From contig NZ_JAFBDU010000001.1 of assembly GCF_016908395.1 (NCBI RefSeq), positions 1,426,001 through 1,490,000 on the forward strand: DNA of 64,000 nt, written 5' to 3'. The translations under genes were made by a program, and so were the position numbers. Positions 1 to 8,562 of the stretch are shown here, one piece after another. This DNA comes from Metabacillus crassostreae (GTDB taxonomy: Bacteria; Bacillota; Bacilli; Bacillales; Bacillaceae). Each line of letters opens with the position of its first letter. Within the stretch, counting starts at the first letter, position 1. The notes beneath the pieces were generated by a model. That model was given only the letters and a program-made list of their open reading frames with translations, did no database searches and was not told where the DNA came from.

Positions 1-396
1 CCCACCAGGTCCTTCTTCTGCAGGCTGGAACAAAAATAAAATATGATCTTGAACAGGATTCAAAACAAAATGTGATAATAAACCTATGGCAATTGTCATA
101 TGAAAATCGTGTCCGCACGCATGCATAAAACCCGGATGCTCTGATTGAAAGTTATAATCAGTCTCTTCTATTATAGGCAAACCATCAATATCTGCTCTAT
201 AACCGATTGTTTTCTTAGGGCTTGTTCCTTTCACTAAAGCAAAAATCCCAGTCTTCCATGTTTTTACTTCTACACGATCTTCTGGAAACTGTTTAAGTAA
301 ATTTAATAAATACTGCTGTGTCTTAAATTCTTGGAAGCCAATCTCTGGAATTCGATGTAGATCCCTTCTAATTTGAATCAAATGATCTCTATCCAT
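1..396 (-). CDS. dapL: N-acetyldiaminopimelate deacetylase, N-terminal part
   Basis: This is the first 132 codons of an M20-family metallo-deacetylase; the rest lies beyond the left edge. The family member expected here removes acetyl from N-acetyl-LL-diaminopimelate in the acetylase branch of lysine and cell-wall diaminopimelate synthesis. Visible are the zinc-binding motif HACGHDFH and the PAEEGPGG motif. The start is the ATG at 396, preceded by an AGGAGAGTGG-like ribosome site. It lies directly downstream of dapH on the same strand with a gap of about 57 bases, so the two are probably one operon. B. subtilis has the same pair (ykuQ-ykuR). Only the C-terminal lid and the rest of the active site cannot be checked. 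Confidence 0.9.
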   Translation of the reverse strand, partial: MDRDHLIQIRRDLHRIPEIGFQEFKTQQYLLNLLKQFPEDRVEVKTWKTGIFALVKGTSPKKTIGYRADIDGLPIIEETDYNFQSEHPGFMHACGHDFHMTIAIGLLSHFVLNPVQDHILFLFQPAEEGPGG

Positions 397-453
397 TATC
401 CACTCTCCTCTATATATACAAAGACGTGGATTTTCATCCACGCCTTTAAGGTA

Positions 454-1164
454 TTATAATTGTCTAAGCTCTTGCATAATTTCTGTTTTAGATTTTGTTT
501 TAGCATCAATGTCTTTGATTTTACGTGCAGGTGCACCCGTTACTACAGTAAAAGGCTCTACATCTTTAGTTACAATTGCCCCAGCTCCAACAACTGCACC
601 TTTTCCTACTGTAACTCCTTCTAAAACAACAACATTTGCTCCAATTACTACATCATCTTCAATAACAACAGGCTTAGCAGAAGGTGGCTCAATTACACCT
701 GCTAGAACTGATCCAGCACCAATATGGCAATTTTTACCTACAGTTGCACGACCACCAAGAACAACATTCATATCTATCATTGTCCCTTCACCGATAACAC
801 TACCGATATTAATAGAAGCGCCCATCATAATTACTGCATTATCACCAATTTCCACTTGATCACGGATAATTGCACCCGGCTCAATACGTGCTTTAATACC
901 TTTAAGATCAAGTAATGGAATTGCTGAATTGCGACGGTCATTTTCAACTACATAATCCTCAATTTTTTCTTTATTAGCTTCTAGAGCTTCTGAGATTTCA
1001 GACCATTCACCAAACACTACTCCAGTGTTTCCAGTTAGAAATGTTTGTGTTGATTCACCGAAATTCACACCCTCAAGATTACCTTTTACGTATACTTTTA
1101 CAGGTGTAGATTTTTTACTGTTTTGTATAAATGAGATAATCTCATTTGCATCCATCATTTTCAT
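454..1164 (-). CDS. dapH: Tetrahydrodipicolinate N-acetyltransferase
   Basis: The 236-residue protein has the length usual for DapH. It has an N-terminal helical domain (about residues 1-85) followed by a left-handed beta-helix of hexapeptide repeats (about 90-205), seen as runs such as [16 protein letters not shown] and IGAGSVLAG. It transfers acetyl from acetyl-CoA to tetrahydrodipicolinate in the diaminopimelate pathway in the cytoplasm. The next gene downstream is dapL, the deacetylase that removes this acetyl later in the same pathway. An AGGAGG site stands before the ATG. ccpC lies upstream on the same strand but is separated by a promoter. Confidence 0.95.
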   Translation of the reverse strand: MKMMDANEIISFIQNSKKSTPVKVYVKGNLEGVNFGESTQTFLTGNTGVVFGEWSEISEALEANKEKIEDYVVENDRRNSAIPLLDLKGIKARIEPGAIIRDQVEIGDNAVIMMGASINIGSVIGEGTMIDMNVVLGGRATVGKNCHIGAGSVLAGVIEPPSAKPVVIEDDVVIGANVVVLEGVTVGKGAVVGAGAIVTKDVEPFTVVTGAPARKIKDIDAKTKSKTEIMQELRQL

Positions 1165-1210
1165 ATGTATTTTCCTCCTAAACTAGAATTATTATAATTT
1201 GTCATTCTTT

Positions 1211-1239
1211 ACTCTATCAAAGGATAACAGCGTTGACAA
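1211..1239 (-). promoter_or_regulatory. Probable sigma-A promoter of dapH-dapL
   Basis: Read on the minus strand, TTGTCA (1239-1234) and TAGAGT (1216-1211) are separated by exactly 17 bases, about 45 bases upstream of the dapH start. The match is by eye; no start-site data are available. Confidence 0.5.
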
Positions 1240-1288
1240 GCGTTCTTGATTATTTTTTTAAATGGTTTTATAAAATAAGACAAAAACC

Positions 1289-2158
1289 TTATTGATTATA
1301 TTCCTTAACAACTTCTAAAAAGGCTTTTACTTGTTTTAATTGAAAGGAAGATTCAAAACCTAACAACCATGTATCACGTTCAATTTGATTGCCTTCTTCA
1401 TCAAGTAATGGAATTTTATAAACATCCTCCTGTTCTTCTTGCAACGTGACGGAAGGTAAAATAGCGTATCCGATTCCATTTAACGCCATTTGTTTGCATG
1501 TTTCTATTTGATCCACTACTATCGTTCTTTTAGGTGAAGTTTGAAATTGACGATGCCACCAATCCTGAATTTCTTGATAGTAGGAAGAATCACTTTTGAA
1601 TTGAATAAAAGGTCTTTCTGTATCGAGCACATCTTCAATTTTTTGGATTTCAGTATCAACTAAATATAGTGTATCTGTTAATAAATGCTGCTTCATTCCC
1701 TTCCATTCTGGGTTACCTCTTATAATACCGATATGCACGTGATCTTCATACATGCTTCTTAGTATTTCACTACTCCAGCCAGTTATGAGTGATATTTTTG
1801 CATGAGGATACTTTTGTACATATTTTTTCAATACCTCTGGTAACCAGTGTTGCCCAATAATAGAAGCAACAGCAAGTTTTAAGGTTCCATGCACCTCACC
1901 TTCAAGCTCTAGTATCTCGTCTTTCACTCTTTCTTCTTTCAGCACTACTTCCTTAGCATATGTTATTACTTTTTCACCAGCTGGAGTTAACGTTAGACCT
2001 TTTTGAGAACGAAGAAATATTGGAAAACCCCAAGATTTCTCAATTGTTTGCAGTCTTTGAGATAATGCAGGCTGTGAAACGAATAAACGTTCCGCAGCTC
2101 TTCTCATATTCATTTCCTCTGATAACACAACCAAAATACGAAGTTCAGATGTTTGCAT
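1289..2158 (-). CDS. ccpC: LysR-type regulator CcpC
   Basis: The 289-residue protein is a LysR-family regulator: winged helix-turn-helix at residues 1-60 (AAERLFVSQPALSQRLQTIE) and a periplasmic-binding-like effector domain from about 90. Its sequence and its place beside dapH match CcpC of B. subtilis, which represses the TCA genes citZ and citB and responds to citrate. B. subtilis carries the flavodoxin genes ykuNOP between ccpC and dapH; they are absent here. The region 2159-2298 upstream is A+T rich and could hold its autoregulatory site, but I cannot define one. Confidence 0.88.
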   Translation of the reverse strand: MQTSELRILVVLSEEMNMRRAAERLFVSQPALSQRLQTIEKSWGFPIFLRSQKGLTLTPAGEKVITYAKEVVLKEERVKDEILELEGEVHGTLKLAVASIIGQHWLPEVLKKYVQKYPHAKISLITGWSSEILRSMYEDHVHIGIIRGNPEWKGMKQHLLTDTLYLVDTEIQKIEDVLDTERPFIQFKSDSSYYQEIQDWWHRQFQTSPKRTIVVDQIETCKQMALNGIGYAILPSVTLQEEQEDVYKIPLLDEEGNQIERDTWLLGFESSFQLKQVKAFLEVVKEYNQ

Positions 2159-2298
2159 AATATACCACCTATAAGTTTTCCTTATGATATGTTAATAAAT
2201 ATTAATAATTTAATTATGACCTCTATAATTGTATGATAAAGATGTCATAGATATTTGTAAAGATATAATGGTTATCTGTCAAAGTAGGAGTTGATAAA

Positions 2299-2694
2299 AT
2301 GAGTATTGAAATTATCAGGCTAGATCATATTCAAATATGTATACCTATAGGTAAAGAAGAGCTGGCACGAAAATTTTATCTTAATCTTCTTAATTTTATA
2401 GAAATAGAAAAACCAGAAAGCTTAAAAAGAAATGGTGGTTTTTGGTGTCAGTCAAAAGAAGTTACATTGCATATAGGTGTGGAAGACATCAAAGAAACTA
2501 AAAGCAAGCGCCATGTGGCATTTATTGTTCATGATATTACACAAGCGAGAAAAGCTTTAGAGAAAAATGGAATATTGATCCGTGATGAAATTCCAATTCC
2601 AGGCATAGATCGTTTTTCTTGCTTTGACCCTTTTCATAATAAAATAGAATTTCTAGAAAGAGTTGGTACTTCTACAACAATGAGAGAAAGCTGA
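2299..2694 (+). CDS. VOC (glyoxalase/dioxygenase) superfamily protein
   Basis: The 131-residue protein has the VOC pattern: a first metal-ligand region LDHIQICIP near residue 8, a central HIGVED, a HVAFIVHD strand, and a terminal NKIEFLE with the expected glutamate. Members include glyoxalase I-like enzymes, dioxygenases and antibiotic-binding proteins, and the substrate cannot be read from sequence. AGGAG precedes the ATG. It is divergent from ccpC and convergent with the efflux gene, whose shared terminator overlaps its last codons. Confidence 0.75.
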   Translation: MSIEIIRLDHIQICIPIGKEELARKFYLNLLNFIEIEKPESLKRNGGFWCQSKEVTLHIGVEDIKETKSKRHVAFIVHDITQARKALEKNGILIRDEIPIPGIDRFSCFDPFHNKIEFLERVGTSTTMRES

Positions 2695-2718
2695 CAAACT
2701 TACTCAGTCAGCTTTCTC
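2684..2718. terminator. Bidirectional terminator between VOC gene and efflux gene
   Basis: GAGAAAGCTGAC (2684-2695) and GTCAGCTTTCTC (2707-2718) form a perfect 12-bp stem. The arms reach into the 3' ends of both convergent genes. Confidence 0.6.
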
Positions 2719-4206
2719 CCCTTTAGGTAAAAATAAAATCAAAATGAAACTGATTATCGCAAACAGAAACACAACCCAATATACACTATTCAATGCAAAA
2801 CTTAGCCCATCTTGTATAAGTACTTGTCCTTCTTCAGATAAATGATTTCGTTGACTTTGATCTAACAACATTGCTGTTGAGTCTAAGCTTAATGTATCTT
2901 CTACTCCATGTTTTGAAAAAAAGTTAATAAGTTGGGTATTTAGTATTCCACCTAGTAGTGCTGCTCCAATTGTACTCCCTACATTTCTCATAAACATATT
3001 TGTAGCTGTTGCAACACCACGCTTATTCCAATTCACATTACTTTGAATAGAAACAATAAATGCTGTAGTAGTAAGTCCCATACCAATACCGATTAAAAAT
3101 GAGCCTGTTGCAGCAAAAAGTGGACTGTCATTACTTTTTAGAATGATAAAAATAATACTTCCTAAAATAAGAGAAATTCCACCAATAATAGAAGTTGTTC
3201 GATATCCAATTTTTAAAATTGATTTACCAGCTAAGGTTGCCGCAATGGGCCATCCTATTGACATGGTTGTTAATGTTAATCCAGCAATAATAGCCGGTTC
3301 TTCCATAACTCCTTGTACAAAAGTAGGCAAAAAGGTAGAAAGACCAATAAGAATAACGCCTGTAGTTAAAGATGTTAAATTTGCAATCAAGATTGAACGT
3401 TTTTTCCAAAGATCAAATGGCATCATTGGGTCTTTTGCCTTACGCTCAACATAAATAAATATAAGGAAAGCAAATATTGAAAAAACAAGGAGCGCTATAG
3501 TAGGTAATGAAATCCATTTCCACCTTACTCCTCCTTCGACAAGGACAAACATAAAGGAAGTTACTGATAAAGTCAGTAGAATGGCTCCCACAAAATCAAT
3601 TGATTGTTTTTTCTTTTCTATGGTCTCATGGAGAAATAAATACAATCCTATTATTGCTAAAATTCCTAGAGGAACATTTAACCAAAAAACAAACCTCCAA
3701 CTAACAAATTCTACAAGCAAACCTCCAAGTGCCGGTCCCATAATAGCTGAAATTCCCCACACACTTGATAAATAACCTTGTATTTTAGCCCGTTCCTCTT
3801 TTGTATAGATATCTCCTACGATCGTTGATGCTATAGGCATAACCGCGCCAGCACCAAAGCCTTGTATAAAACGAAAGAAAATAAGCCACTCCATCGAAGG
3901 AGCAAAGCCACATAATATTGAACCAATTAAAAAAACAACAATTCCAAAGGTTAGAACAGGTTTTCTACCATATAAATCTGATAATTTCCCATAAATTAAA
4001 ACTGTCACTGCATTCATCAGTAAATATGAGGAAAATACCCAGCTATATAAAGAGAAATCTCCTAACTCTGCAACAATGGCAGGCATTGCTGTTGCTACAA
4101 TTGTCGCCTCTATTGCAGCCATAAACATGGCAAGCATAACAGTAACCAACACATAGGCCCTTTTTGTAGTATTAGATTTTCTTAGCCTCAATTTAAAGTG
4201 TTCCAC
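2704..4206 (-). CDS. MFS multidrug efflux transporter, 14-TM (DHA2) type
   Basis: The 500-residue membrane protein is of the EmrB/QacA-like DHA2 type. About 14 hydrophobic segments are visible, with motif A as GKLSDLYGRKPVL after TM2 and a motif-C-like stretch (GPALGGLLVEFVSWRFVFWLN) in TM5. Such proteins export drugs or metabolites using proton motive force. It is not part of the conserved ykuL-ccpC backbone and so appears inserted here. No adjacent regulator is seen, so its substrate is unknown. Confidence 0.85.
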   Translation of the reverse strand: MEHFKLRLRKSNTTKRAYVLVTVMLAMFMAAIEATIVATAMPAIVAELGDFSLYSWVFSSYLLMNAVTVLIYGKLSDLYGRKPVLTFGIVVFLIGSILCGFAPSMEWLIFFRFIQGFGAGAVMPIASTIVGDIYTKEERAKIQGYLSSVWGISAIMGPALGGLLVEFVSWRFVFWLNVPLGILAIIGLYLFLHETIEKKKQSIDFVGAILLTLSVTSFMFVLVEGGVRWKWISLPTIALLVFSIFAFLIFIYVERKAKDPMMPFDLWKKRSILIANLTSLTTGVILIGLSTFLPTFVQGVMEEPAIIAGLTLTTMSIGWPIAATLAGKSILKIGYRTTSIIGGISLILGSIIFIILKSNDSPLFAATGSFLIGIGMGLTTTAFIVSIQSNVNWNKRGVATATNMFMRNVGSTIGAALLGGILNTQLINFFSKHGVEDTLSLDSTAMLLDQSQRNHLSEEGQVLIQDGLSFALNSVYWVVFLFAIISFILILFLPKGEKAD

Positions 4207-4267
4207 AAAATGTACCGCCTTAACATAAGTGTTTTATGTAAATTCAACATATGAATTGAAGAAAAGA

Positions 4268-4296
4268 AAACGATGTAATAAATTTATACATCGTTT
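4268..4296 (-). terminator. Terminator-like hairpin after darB
   Basis: AAACGATGTA and TACATCGTTT form a perfect 10-bp stem just downstream of darB and upstream of the efflux gene. It would separate the two minus-strand transcripts. Confidence 0.5.
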
Positions 4297-4307
4297 CCAT
4301 AAAGTAG

Positions 4308-4757
4308 CTATTTTTTTTGATTTAACAAATCTAATTGTTTTTTTAACTGCTTCAAGATTGCTCTTCTTGTAAATATACCTTCGAATACATGATCATTGTT
4401 TTGTACACATATAAAGGGATGGTTAATCACAAGATCTAACCCTTTATCTAGAGTATCATTTAAATTTAACCTTGGGATTGTTGTGTTCATTACTTCTTCG
4501 ACTTTCATATTTTCTAGTTTTTCAAATTCGATTCGTTCAAGACCAAAGATATTGTCCATAATTAAATTCATTCCTATTAATCCATGCAACTTAAAGGTAG
4601 GATCTAGAACAGGCAATGCGGTATATCCAGTTTTCGTTAACACAAGTAATGCATGCTCTAAATTATTACCAACTTGTACATGTGCCACTATGTCCGCGGG
4701 TATCATAAGATCTTTTATTTTAATATCTATTAACTTATCTGTATCATTACTAAACAT
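4308..4757 (-). CDS. darB: c-di-AMP-binding CBS protein DarB/CbpB (YkuL)
   Basis: The 149-residue protein consists of two CBS domains (about residues 12-72 and 83-145) and nothing else. Size, sequence style and position next to ykuK match B. subtilis YkuL, renamed DarB/CbpB. That protein binds c-di-AMP and, when free of it, stimulates the (p)ppGpp synthetase Rel and pyruvate carboxylase. The start has AGAGGAAGAA upstream. In B. subtilis the small anti-repressor gene abbA lies between ykuK and ykuL; no such reading frame was found in 4758-5045. Confidence 0.88.
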   Translation of the reverse strand: MFSNDTDKLIDIKIKDLMIPADIVAHVQVGNNLEHALLVLTKTGYTALPVLDPTFKLHGLIGMNLIMDNIFGLERIEFEKLENMKVEEVMNTTIPRLNLNDTLDKGLDLVINHPFICVQNNDHVFEGIFTRRAILKQLKKQLDLLNQKK

Positions 4758-5045
4758 CGTTGTTCTTCCTCTCTAGATAACTATGTCTATTCTACTTAAG
4801 ATTATATAGAGGTTAATTCCCTTTTCTATCATATCATAATTAAATTAGATAGAGTATTGGCAGGAGTACTAAAAGCTTGTCAATTTTATGGGGTTTTATT
4901 AAAGAAAGAAAATGATATAAATCTACAATAATTGAGGACAAAAAGGAGTGTAGTTTAACTGTTGTATTGATCTCTAAAACAAGTATGAAGCATTTAACAT
5001 CTTACTTCATATTTATTGTATATTTATCGGGAAATTTTAATTATC

Positions 5046-5564
5046 TTACTTTGTATATCTATTTGCGTAACTAAACGCAGCATATGAATTGGGCTTAATT
5101 TTCGCCTCAATGCCCATCGATTCTATTCTACCAGTCATTTCCTGAATGAGCTCCTTTGTCATTCCATTTCTTCCTATATCCAAATGAATTTCAAATAATA
5201 AATCTCCTCCATCATCAGCAAATGGAATAAGTAAATCTAATAATTCATTTAAATATTGTGATGTAAAGTAAGAAGCTATCTCAATGCTAAGTGCAGTTTC
5301 CATTGAAATTTTTTCACGGACACTATTTATAGGACGTTTAATATGATAGTTTCTTAAACATCCCCATGCTCCTTTTCCAACTCTGTGTATGTGGATAGCT
5401 GTTATAAATCTCGTTTCATTTTGATGGACTTGTGAATCAGATCCTATTGATAAAACATAACATGATCGTGGGTCTTTTAGGATAAAATCCTTCAAACGAT
5501 TTATAACAGATTCAAACGTCATTTGTTTTTCAGACACATTATAAAAGGTAAAGGATTCGTTCAT
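5046..5564 (-). CDS. ykuK: YkuK family protein (RNase H-like fold, DUF458)
   Basis: The 172-residue protein matches YkuK in size and place. I chose the ATG at 5564 because AAAGGAGTTGTGAC stands right before it; a longer frame to 5603 has no such site. The DUF458 family has a predicted RNase H-like fold (SIGSDSQVHQNETRFITAIH and ETALSIEIASYF are typical), but its molecular role is not established. It has its own transcription unit, because the upstream ykuJ transcript ends at a terminator near 5880. Confidence 0.85.
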   Translation of the reverse strand: MNESFTFYNVSEKQMTFESVINRLKDFILKDPRSCYVLSIGSDSQVHQNETRFITAIHIHRVGKGAWGCLRNYHIKRPINSVREKISMETALSIEIASYFTSQYLNELLDLLIPFADDGGDLLFEIHLDIGRNGMTKELIQEMTGRIESMGIEAKIKPNSYAAFSYANRYTK

Positions 5565-5877
5565 GTCACAACTCCTTTTTATATTTAAGCTATTCAAACT
5601 CATTCGCTAATATAAGCAATACGGGAATCAAAAAAAAGGAACGTAGAATGTAATTACCGACTAGTAAAGATTTTAAATCTCAAGATTAATCACCCTTTAT
5701 AAACGGTTAATTTCACCTTATTTATATATATGTATGAAACAAACTAATATTGTATACGAATTTCCATTACAAGGTTAATTATTGGTACGCAAATTCTTTT
5801 ATCTCAAACAATACATTTAAACATAATAGAGGGCTACTTTTGTATAATTAAGTAAAACAGTTTAAGAAAAACAGCCA
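5565..5877. other. Intergenic region without a recognisable gene
   Basis: About 310 bases of A+T-rich DNA lie between ykuK and the terminator of the preceding transcript. It presumably contains the ykuK promoter. No open frame with a ribosome site was seen on either strand. Confidence 0.4.
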
Positions 5878-5908
5878 CAAAAAAAGCCAAACCCATTGGG
5901 TCTGACTA
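5878..5908 (-). terminator. Terminator of the ykuJ transcript
   Basis: Read on the minus strand, CAGACCC-AAT-GGGTTTG is followed by GCTTTTTTT. The stem starts at the stop codon of the small zinc-ribbon gene. Confidence 0.65.
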
Positions 5909-6058
5909 ATTTCCTTTACTTGTTTCAATATTTTTGATTGTCTCATGGCAATGAGAACAAGTAAAAATAACATTTTGATTTGATTGTGCAGTTAATGAGT
6001 TTGAAAGCATATCTTGCTCACGACAAAGCGGACAAATAACAATAGGCTCTTTTCTCAT
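5906..6058 (-). CDS. Small zinc-ribbon protein, 50 residues
   Basis: The predicted protein has two CxxC knuckles, CPLC near residue 8 and CSHC near residue 34, typical of a zinc ribbon. The start ATG at 6058 is preceded by AAAGGAGTCAGC at good spacing; upstream in-frame codons lack a ribosome site. It sits 22 bases after ykuJ on the same strand, so it is co-transcribed. No specific function is known to me; such ribbons often bind nucleic acid or a protein partner. Confidence 0.7.
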   Translation of the reverse strand: MRKEPIVICPLCREQDMLSNSLTAQSNQNVIFTCSHCHETIKNIETSKGN

Positions 6059-6080
6059 GCTGACTCCTTTACTTCCATAT

Positions 6081-6317
6081 TTACTGAAGTAGGTCGAAAA
6101 TTTCCATAGCAATCATATCAATATTATCAAACTGATAAGATTGAGGCTTATCACCTTTTTGGTAAACCTCTAATTCAAATGTGCTATTTTTATCAAAGTA
6201 CTTTACACTACAGCGTTTCTCACCTTCAACTTCAAAAAAACGTTGAAGTGGTTCTCCTGAACCTGAATTCTCTTGTAAGTTTTGAAGCCTTGTAATAATG
6301 CCTAATAATTGTGACAT
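6081..6317 (-). CDS. ykuJ: YkuJ family protein
   Basis: The 78-residue protein matches the small YkuJ family of Bacillales in length, sequence style (MSQLLGIITRLQNLQ start, RFFEVEGEKRCSVKYF core) and position. A structure is known for the B. subtilis protein but its function is not. It has a GGAAGGGGGATAT-type ribosome site and is followed by the zinc-ribbon gene in the same unit. Confidence 0.85.
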   Translation of the reverse strand: MSQLLGIITRLQNLQENSGSGEPLQRFFEVEGEKRCSVKYFDKNSTFELEVYQKGDKPQSYQFDNIDMIAMEIFDLLQ

Positions 6318-6953
6318 TTCATATCCCCCTTCCGGAAGAGTTAACGTATAACTAATTCCTCTTTTTATTATTTTACTCTACCATACATTATATCCACAAA
6401 ACAACGATCCGATAAATACTGTCTTTACTTTGTGCCAAATCAATTTTACACTATGTATGAAAGGATTACCAAGGAAATCCCTTTTCATTCTTGTTCTTTT
6501 AAAATAACGAATTGTATCAATCAAACTGACTTGAACCGGAATGTACGTTTAAGGAGAGTAATGCATGGCCACAAAAGCTTTCTTTGTAAAGACTTCATAG
6601 TACTTCTTATTAGAATCACATTTAAAAAGCAATAAAAAATCTAGTGGCAATTGTTTCTTTAATTAAGATACCACATATAATAGCATTAAATATTTAGTAT
6701 CACTTTTTAAGAAAAGTGTCCTTACAAATTAGCCTATGTTATTGTAACACATTTTTTATAAAATCATCCTAGTTTTAAAAATTTGTATAACTGACTTTCC
6801 TAATAACTAAAAGAAGATAGAACTACATAGCCAATAAATGTGTATCTAAAGTAAAAAGTTTAATGAAAATGAAGTTTTACAGATTTCCTAATTACATAAT
6901 AATAAAACAGTACTATTATAAAAGAAATAGTATGTCTGGAGGAAAATATCTAC
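6318..6953. other. Long intergenic region, mostly featureless
   Basis: 636 bases of A+T-rich DNA separate divergent ykuJ and the glutaredoxin gene. A 67-codon plus-strand frame (6432-6635) lacks a ribosome site and looks random. Just before the glutaredoxin gene there is a TATTATAAAA stretch that may be part of its promoter. I see no RNA fold or repeat. Confidence 0.4.
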
Positions 6954-7196
6954 ATGAAACATGTCATTGTCTATTCACAACCAAATTGCCCGCCATGTCA
7001 AGTTGTTAAGCAATTTTTAGAGCATCATCAAATAGAATTCATTGAAAAGGACGTAAGTCAAGATCATGCTGCCAGAGAAAAATTAATCAATGAATTACAT
7101 TCTACTTCTACACCGACAGTTACTATTAATCAAGATATTGTAACAGGATTTGATTTAAAAAGGTTAGAGGAACTTTTGGATATTAATTCTAAATAA
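6954..7196 (+). CDS. Glutaredoxin-like thiol-disulfide protein
   Basis: The 80-residue protein is a single thioredoxin-fold glutaredoxin domain with redox motif CPPC at residues 12-15 and the cis-proline motif TPT around Pro54. TGGAGGAAAATATCTAC precedes the ATG. It probably reduces disulfides or serves as a small electron donor; the NrdH group usually has CxxC variants such as CVQC, so assignment to ribonucleotide reductase is not supported. It is an insertion between ykuJ and ykuI and shares its terminator with the sRNA on the other strand. Confidence 0.8.
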   Translation: MKHVIVYSQPNCPPCQVVKQFLEHHQIEFIEKDVSQDHAAREKLINELHSTSTPTVTINQDIVTGFDLKRLEELLDINSK

Positions 7197-7247
7197 AAAA
7201 CTCAAAAGTCAACAGGTTTAAATTCAATAGTTGTTAAAAATATGCAA

Positions 7248-7440
7248 ATAAAAAAGCTTGGTGACCAGCCAAGCTTTTTTTCCGTTCTATTTATTAAAAG
7301 GGGTTTGGGGAAAATTGAGAGTTTAATGACTAATCAAGTACCTACATAGATGAATGACCAATTCATCTTTGCTTTGTCTAAACTAGCTTCACCTCCTAAA
7401 TATTATCTTATGTAAATCAAAGTTGATTATCTTTCTTAAT
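7248..7440 (-). ncRNA. fsrA: Fur-regulated small RNA, FsrA-like
   Basis: A sigma-A promoter with a Fur box sits at 7442-7473 and a strong terminator at 7250-7280. The predicted RNA of about 190 bases contains a perfect 8-bp hairpin (7348-7368) and a single-stranded-looking C-rich stretch, TTTTCCCCAAACCCCTTTT on the minus strand (7314-7296), just before the terminator. C-rich loops are the pairing elements of FsrA, the iron-sparing sRNA of B. subtilis, which as I recall also lies between ykuI and ykuJ. It contains an AGGAGG without a correctly spaced start codon (7396-7390), so no protein is expected. The B. subtilis RNA is 84 bases, so the 5' part here is longer or processed. Confidence 0.68.
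7250..7280. terminator. Bidirectional terminator (glutaredoxin gene / sRNA)
   Basis: AAAAAAGCTTGG (7250-7261) and CCAAGCTTTTTT (7269-7280) form a 12-bp stem whose ends supply a U tract in both directions. Confidence 0.85.
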
Positions 7441-7441
7441 T

Positions 7442-7473
7442 ACAATGATAATGATTATCATTGTCGTTGTCAA
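7442..7473 (-). promoter_or_regulatory. Fur box overlapping a sigma-A promoter
   Basis: Bases 7442-7464 are a perfect 23-base palindrome containing TGATAATGATTATCA, an exact match to the 7-1-7 Fur consensus TGATAATNATTATCA. On the minus strand TTGACA (7473-7468) and TATCAT (7450-7445) are 17 bases apart, so the box covers the spacer and -10 region. This arrangement predicts repression by Fur with iron and induction in iron starvation. Confidence 0.85.
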
Positions 7474-7647
7474 CAACATTTTTCAAAAATATTAATACAA
7501 AATATTTATTACCATACTATGCGGGCTAGTAACACACACTTTTGAAATGAAAAATAGAATTGTGCAGAAGAAAATTAAATGCTTCTTGGAGACGATGAAA
7601 GGTTTAAGTCCCACAGAAGAAGCCAATGATGCCTAGAACTGAAATCT

Positions 7648-8325
7648 TTAAAAGTAGAAATCATTAATAAGATTTTTTGATAAAAGATATGTAGATAAAA
7701 AAGATATTCCTTGTGTCGCATTAGTTAAGTTAAAGTGATTAAATTCAATAGCCTCACTTGTCGATAACCCATTTACCACATTTGTATCAATCAAATCTTG
7801 GGTAACCATATTACTTTGAACCGGTTTATTATTTAGAAACGGTTTATTTACGTCATCTTCAATACTGCTTATTTTCCAATTATTATTTGTCTTTTTCAAA
7901 AAGACAACTTCATAATGATCCTCATATGATACAGGACCTTCGTTATTAGCTTCAAAATATTCATATATCATTGCCTGTTCATCAACAATTTCAATAACTG
8001 TCTCTTCGCTATATTGAAAAAATGGAATTGTATTTTTAGGGAAATCTGTACCATATACTATGTATTGGTTATTTACTGACTCTACATTTTCCTTTAAATA
8101 TACTTTAATGAAGGAATCAAAGAAGTATTCTTCTAAAATCCTTTCTATTTCTTCCTTAGATCTAGGTTCTTCTGTTAGTGAAACTTGAGCTTCAAACGCA
8201 TTTTGGACATGTGATAAAATATCTGATTGAAGCTTTTCATTAGGTTCCTCAGCTGCTACATGTTGAGAAAGTGAAAATAAGAAGATAAAAAACATAAATA
8301 GAACTTTCATTCGAACTTGTCCCAA
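7648..8325 (-). CDS. Predicted exported protein of unknown function
   Basis: The 225-residue protein begins with a clear signal peptide (KVLFMFFIFLFSLSQHVAA, cleavage likely after AAA/A-E) and continues as a soluble acidic domain. I do not recognise the family with certainty; it resembles the small DUF3993-type exported proteins of Bacillus. The start is taken as TTG at 8325 because AAAGGGATGAG lies upstream; an ATG five codons later has no ribosome site. It sits between the FsrA region and ykuI and is not part of the B. subtilis gene order. Confidence 0.6.
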   Translation of the reverse strand: MGQVRMKVLFMFFIFLFSLSQHVAAEEPNEKLQSDILSHVQNAFEAQVSLTEEPRSKEEIERILEEYFFDSFIKVYLKENVESVNNQYIVYGTDFPKNTIPFFQYSEETVIEIVDEQAMIYEYFEANNEGPVSYEDHYEVVFLKKTNNNWKISSIEDDVNKPFLNNKPVQSNMVTQDLIDTNVVNGLSTSEAIEFNHFNLTNATQGISFLSTYLLSKNLINDFYF

Positions 8326-8531
8326 CCATACTCATCCCTTTCAACATAATCATTTTTTTAATAAACTAAATAGTGTATACCTCTATCTTAACAACTCTAA
8401 TACCTATTTTGATGAATTATAATTCGTAAAATTGCTTTAAAAAGCGACAATATTTCTTATAATATTTACCCCTATTTACATAATACAAACCATATAAGAT
8501 GCTATACTTGAAAAATGGTTAAATTAGACAC

Positions 8532-8562
8532 AAAAAAAGTGGACAATTAGTGTCCACTTTTA
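8532..8562. terminator. Terminator downstream of the small membrane protein gene
   Basis: AAAAGTGGACA and TGTCCACTTTT form an 11-bp stem with loop ATTAG and flanking A and T tracts. Confidence 0.7.

Noticed and set aside
4758-5045. Search for abbA between ykuK and darB
   Set aside because: No frame of suitable length or ribosome site on the minus strand; ATG codons there run into stops at once.
6432-6635. 67-codon plus-strand frame upstream of the glutaredoxin gene
   Set aside because: GTG start without ribosome site, no recognisable domain, composition like random A+T-rich DNA.
7548-7637. 29-codon plus-strand frame after the Fur box (MKNRIVQKKI start)
   Set aside because: No ribosome site, and the promoter under the Fur box points to the minus strand.
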